Assembly (NCBI GenBank): GCA_916048095.2 | Contig: OU696588.1 | Coordinates: 6,812,501 to 6,876,500 of the forward strand | Source of the DNA: Sacculina carcini | Taxonomy: Eukaryota; Arthropoda; Thecostraca; Sacculinidae | Direction: 5' to 3' | DNA: 64,000 nt | Shown: piece by piece, positions 59,450 to 64,000 of the stretch | Position numbering within the stretch: position 1 is the first letter of the stretch | How the letters are laid out: every line of letters starts with the position of its first letter | The notes under the pieces: model-generated | Databases searched by the model: none | What the model saw: only the letters and a program-made list of their open reading frames with translations | Told to the model about the DNA's origin: nothing | Made by a program: the position numbers and the translations under genes

Positions 59450-60921
59450 TTAAATGAATGAATGATTGATTGATATGATTTAAATCATGATTTAAATCAA
59501 TTGATTTTTTTAAAGAAAATCAATGATTTAAATCAAATTCAGTTATTCAATTCATTTTACAAATATTGTGCGTTTTTACTGTGTGATACCTTACCGGGTG
59601 TGGCTTATTCAAATCAGGCTGGTCTAAATGGTTTAAATCAACCAATTTGTTATCAGTGACACAAATCAAACAATGTTAGTGGATAGTTCAGAATCTACAT
59701 TAGTGCTGTTCACCGGATTTTGCATGTATGTAAAGTTTGCGAAAAAAAATTTGCATTTGCATTTTTCAAAAGGTACGTAAATTTTTCACACATATCACTT
59801 GATGGCTTCACATAATTAATTCATTTAAATGTGTCAGTAAAATTGCAGAAATGTTTCCTTCTTGATAATTTTTTTATTATTTATAACATTTGCTAATAGC
59901 TTGGTGCAATGCTTAATCACATTGGTAAAGTAAAAGCTGAACACTAAAGTATGCACATATTATTCAAAACATCAAAAAACATCATGACAAATGTGGACAA
60001 GGCACGTCATTTTGTGTGGAGTTTGCGTATCCTAATTCATAGCCTTAAACAAATAAACGAAATTGGCAGACTTCTCTGTTCCTAAGCGGTTCCTCACTTT
60101 GAAGTGGACCATCCCATAGGAAGAGAACACTCTCTCCACTCCGGAGGACGAGGCAACTGCTGTCAGTAATTGCCGCACCGAAGTCATGACTTCATCATCC
60201 AGAAAACTCGAGTGTGATTCCCACCACTCGATGACAGACAGTTTTTCGGTAACAGATTCAGCGAACTTGAACTGTTGAAAAGGCGGCGACTTTGCCTGCA
60301 ACTTCATAATGATGAGCACCAGCTTCTTATGCTCCACGTTAGCGTACTCCATTGCAGAGCAAATTTCTTCTTGAGACAGACGTCTACCTTGCAATGAAGG
60401 ATGAAACATGTTGGCGAGCAGATGAGCGTCGTCGTCGCATGTTGACGAGCAGATTACCGTCGCACATCATCTAGTGCAGTGGTTCTTAACCGGGGGTGCT
60501 CACACCCCTAGGGGTGTGAGCAGAGCCGTTGCGAGAAATTATGGGCCCCCCCCCCCCCGAAGGCAACACTTGGGGCCCCCATTGTGAATATTGAATGCAT
60601 TTATTAGACATAATCACATAATACGTGAAGCAAAGGGGCCCCTCAACATTCGGCCCCCCCCCCCGGCCGGGGGGTACGGGGGGCGGTTGCTACGGCTCTG
60701 GGTGCGAGGCCCATTCTTAGGGGGTGCGAGGATGTCTATGGAAAATTAATCAGGTATGGAAAATCTATGGAAAATCAGTTAAGAATGGTAATAATGACGT
60801 TTAATATACGAAAAAGTTAAAAAATCAAAAACATCGATTTAAATAAAAAAAATCTGATTTAAATAAAATAAATCCGATTTTTTTGATTTTTTAAAAAAAA
60901 TCAAAAAATCACCAACCCTGC
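59450..60921 (-). mobile_element. hAT transposon remnant
   Basis: ATTTAAATCA-type repeats lie at 59470-59650 and 60830-60910. The right end, read inward, is CAGGGTTGGTGATTTTTTGA, a common hAT terminus. It contains a transposase C-terminus and a nested GTTCTTAACC-type insertion (about 60477-60740, with poly-C tracts). The left boundary is approximate. Confidence 0.6.
60032..60409 (-). pseudogene. hAT transposase dimerisation domain
   Basis: Minus strand: VRQLLTAVASSSGVERVFSS, then YGMVHFKVRNRLGTEKSANF, the hAT C-terminal block (A-S.GVER.FS..G..H...RNRL). The rest of the transposase is missing. Confidence 0.88.
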
Positions 60922-60929
60922 TGGTCACA

Positions 60930-61530
60930 CCAGGTTGACATCACATTTGCAGCTCTGCCCAAAATTCGTGCGCTTCGAAGTTCTCTGTTAACGGAGGCAC
61001 TTGTCGAAGTCACAGGTACGACGGGTATACTGCCGTGTACACAGGTGGCTCGAAATTGTCACAGATGGCTCGAAAGTGGTGTTGGAAGTGCTTTTTTAAG
61101 TGGAGGTACATGCCACTCACGTCCGCTGCCACGGATCGCCTCCATTTACACGGCCGAAGTATACGCGATCATACTTGCCCTGCTTTTCATTCGCTCATCT
61201 TCTCAATCATGTTTTTTATTTTTTCTGGCTCTTTAAGTGCACTATCATCCATCTCAAGCTTTAATATTTGAATTTGCCTGGTGTGTTTTCGGACATGAAT
61301 CAAATCATTCATATATTTATTCGATTGTGGTGGCAGCGTGTTTGGGATGAAAGTGGTCCTCAAAAGCTAAAAGCAGTAAAGCCTGAGATAGGAGATTGGA
61401 CGTGCAGTTATCGCCGGAAGAGATTCGAGGAGGTGGCGCTGTTCCGACTTCGTGTCGGTCACACATACAGCACCCACCACCACATACTGCTTGGACAACC
61501 ACAGCCTGTGTGCGGTGCATGTAACGCAAA
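60930..61530 (+). mobile_element. LINE RNase H and C-terminus fragment
   Basis: Plus strand: GSAFLSGGTCHSRPLP, IASIYTAEVYAIILALLF (RNase H core Glu region), then RRKRFEEVALFRLRVGHT and LLGQPQPVCGAC. This pair of domains ends ORF2 of several Jockey/I-type LINEs. Confidence 0.75.
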
Positions 61531-61534
61531 CTGT

Positions 61535-61905
61535 GTGTGTGTGTGTGTGCGGTGCAAACTGCCCACTCTCAGTGTGGCCTTGTCATTCTCAGTGCCGTTG
61601 AGTACGAACTTTTTTGTCTTCGCTTCATTTATTGTCATTCCGTAGTCTTCGCAAAATTGCACCATTAAGGACAACTTGTAGATCATCTTTTGTCGATCAT
61701 ACTCAGCATGACCGCTCCGCAACCCAAGCGTTTCAGTATTTTGACTAGTGTATGTCGCGGCACCTTGTCATAAGCTTTGCGGAAATCAATATACGTAACG
61801 AATAGTTTCCTCTTCCTCTTGCGAGCCAGATCGACCAATAGACGCAATGTCACGATGTGTTCAATACAGCCACGTGCCTTTTGCGCTCCTGTCTGCATAT
61901 ACCTA
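61535..61905 (-). mobile_element. LINE RT fragment, internally deleted
   Basis: Minus strand: CIEHIVTLRLLVDLARKRKR, YIDFRKAYDKVPRHTL and LGCGAVMLS, then after a jump LMVQFCEDYGMTINEAKTK. The catalytic box between them is deleted. Confidence 0.8.
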
Positions 61906-61910
61906 TCATA

Positions 61911-61971
61911 ATATACGAGATGGAGTTAAATAAAAATATATACTTTATTTATTTAACTTCATCTCGTATAT
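61911..61971. repeat. 24-bp-arm hairpin at element junction
   Basis: Arms 61911-61934 and 61948-61971 are reverse complements with one mismatch. The outer sequence is ATATACGAGATG. It separates the LINE RT fragment from the RT-RNase H element. Confidence 0.85.
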
Positions 61972-62239
61972 TTGGCAAAGTAAACATATACGTACACAAA
62001 CGGTATAACTAACCAGAACACAGTATAAACACACAAGTATACACAATAATATCAACTCAACTGGAATAGAAGTCATGTGGCGTATACCGTGTGGGCTTCG
62101 TGGGGTCCTGATAAATTTCTGAGCGTGATTCTGGTGGTCGCGGCTGGGTGTTGCGTGCGACCAGGGTGGTGGTTTGGACGCGCAGATCCCTCTGCGGTCT
62201 GTTCTCGCCAAGCTCTGAACACCGCCTGACGGCCCTCCA

Positions 62240-64000
62240 CTACGATAGCAGTGGCGGTAGGCGCCTCTGGAAGGCGCCGTTACCCAATAGTCGTGACGGG
62301 CCGTCAGCCGGGTTCAACATTGTCGGAATACAGGCGATATAGTATTGCAACTGCCATACCAGCTGCCAGAAGGCTGCACCCATGCTGAGCGGTATACGCC
62401 GGCGGGCGAGATTAAAGGCTACCCCGAGGTTGTCTGTTGCGAGCAGCGGATGCTGGCTGCCTTGAGCTCGGGCCAATGCCAGTCCCATTATAGCTGCGCG
62501 CATTTCTGCACGATACATTGTGTGCGTTTGGGCTGACCATGGTAGGTGCCATGCGCGGTCTGGTGTAGCGATGCCAACACCTGAGGTGGCTGCATCCGTG
62601 GCGATTAAGAGGTCGATCGGCGGCGGCATCGTTAGGGGGCCGCTTGGATGATCATGAATGCTAGCGCGGCCGCCCTATGTGGGTAATGTAGTATCAAGGT
62701 CACCAACGTTGTGGGTAGACGTATTACTCGAAGGATGAAGGAGACGTAGCCTGTCAGGTGCTGGCGCCATTCACACGAATGTTGGTGCGCCGTGACGATG
62801 GCCTACCCGAGGGCTCGTCGTATGACCGGGTGTACGTCGACGTCAGGTTGGGTGTCCAAGCGTATGCGCGGGCCGAGAAACTGGATTGAGCGTGTAGGTT
62901 CCCAGATGCACTTTTCGGCTTTGGTGTGAATGCCCAGGTCGTGAAGGCGCTTAAGAACTACGCGTAATGCTGATGCGGGGCCTACGACCAGGAAGTCGCC
63001 CAGGTATGGTATGACTATTACTGGCGCACAACGACGTTCGATTGCTCGGGCGGTCGACCAGCTCACGCGTTGTATTATTGCGGGGGCACTGGTGAGTCCC
63101 ATGGGTAGGTGCGTCCATTGGTAACATTGACCGCGATACGTTACCCGCATGAAGGAGGCCAACCCGGGACTGAGCGGTAGTTGGTAGAATCCATTGCTCA
63201 TATCAAACTTGATGAAGTACCAATCCGGTCGACGTGCGACCTGGATCAGTGCATCTTGGATGCGCGGCAGCCTGATGCTGTACGAGGCGATGTAGCGCGT
63301 AATCGGCTTCAGGTCATATATGATTCGTGCTGTTGAATCTGTTTACGGAATTGCAAGTAGGCGGAGCGTGGGGCCTCGACGACTTGCGGACGGGCAAAGT
63401 ATGTCGGCGTCCACCAGGGCCTGCATGATCACGTCCTTTTGCGCTGATGCTCTGGTGGGGTGCCATTCCGAGCGGATTGCCTTGGGAAGCTTGGTGCGAA
63501 TGCCTTTGCGCAGTATGTTGTTAACGATCTCGTCGTGGTCCTCATGCGGCTGCATGATGGGTGCTCCATGGAATTGTGGAGGCCTGAGCTGGATTGAAGT
63601 GGGCTGTGGGCCACACGTGCGTAGAAATGCAAGGCCGCTGGACTGTGGTAGGTCCTCGCTGACGGACTCTCCTGAGCCTGAGTTGGGAGAAGCACCCGAG
63701 GCTTCATCGGCGTCTGAAGCCGTGTAGAATTCGTGTTCGTTGCCGATGATGTCGAACGGAGCCGACATGTATCGACCTTCACTGTCATCGGTGTCGGCCG
63801 CGTTCAAGGTGTCGAGGTCGATGGTTTCCAGCATATCAATGGCCGGGATATCATTGGACCCAAAGGTATCAAGGATAACCGAGGAGGTCCCACACCTGAT
63901 CACTGTCGCAGGTGCTGTAAGTCGACCCCGTGGTCGACCTCTGGCAGCGGTACTGGGTTGCCGCTGGGTGGTGGACGATCGTTGACGTGACGGGCCAGGT
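62240..64000 (-). mobile_element. RT-RNase H element of uncertain class
   Basis: Minus strand, entering from the right edge. The upstream acidic Ser-rich region (63903-63400) ends LLAIP near 63343. After a frame change the RT follows: MSNGFYQLPLSPGLASFM, HLPMGLTSAPAIIQRV and VIPYLGDFLVVGP (YLGD where YLDD is expected), 63201-62803. RNase H-like part: LIATDAATSGVGIATPD, TMYRAEMRAAIMGLALA, ATDNLGVAFN and PTMLNPADGPSRL, 62629-62240. The RT layout recalls DIRS-type elements, but no integrase or tyrosine recombinase is visible. Confidence 0.7.

Overview
This is a repeat-rich piece of an invertebrate animal genome. Almost all of it lies inside one host gene on the + strand. Spliced together by eye, 28 short exons between 156 and 58870 give an uninterrupted frame of 1537 codons, and the intron phase agrees at every junction. 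The product is GBF1 (garz in insects), the large Golgi ARF guanine-nucleotide exchange factor. The window holds the end of the DCB-HUS linker, the HUS domain, the whole Sec7 catalytic domain and the HDS repeats. The first (DCB) exons lie upstream of the window and the C-terminal exons lie downstream. No other confident host gene is present. The mix of mobile elements and a few degenerate TTAGG-like stretches hint at an arthropod, but the phylum cannot be fixed from this window.

Layout. 1-17.7 kb: linker exons around a very large intron. That intron holds a minisatellite, a decayed piggyBac transposase, a long-inverted-repeat element coding a FEN/PIN-type nuclease-like protein, a minus-strand CR1/L2-like LINE, and about 5 kb of unassigned AT-rich DNA. 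17.7-20.4 kb: linker exons, one of them carrying an in-frame peptide repeat, then the first HUS exon, with a LINE tail and a SINE between them. 20.4-29.3 kb: a plus-strand LINE split by an LTR retrotransposon. 29.3-29.8 kb: HUS exons. 29.8-39.7 kb: a minus-strand gypsy-like element, itself split by another LINE and by a fragment of an unassigned multicopy element. 39.7-42.0 kb: linker and Sec7 exons. 42.0-52.4 kb: a 12-bp satellite of about 60 units, two LINEs, a hAT relic with a pogo-type insertion, and another LINE. 52.4-58.9 kb: a dense run of HDS exons with two SINEs. 58.9-64 kb: hAT, LINE and RT-RNase H debris.

The host exons give a GEF that would load ARF1 with GTP at the cis-Golgi and ER-Golgi intermediate compartment, where it starts COPI coat recruitment. 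The other coding sequence belongs to mobile elements. Most of these are broken by frameshifts, stops or nesting; the least damaged are the LINE at 44.6-48.3 kb and the LTR element at 21.4-25.7 kb. The points most worth a second look are the FEN-like nuclease element (3960-7414), the TG-repeat 3' splice sites shared by many GBF1 introns, the coding minisatellite in the GBF1 linker, a 52-bp perfect palindrome inside a LINE, and an RT-RNase H element of uncertain class at the right edge.
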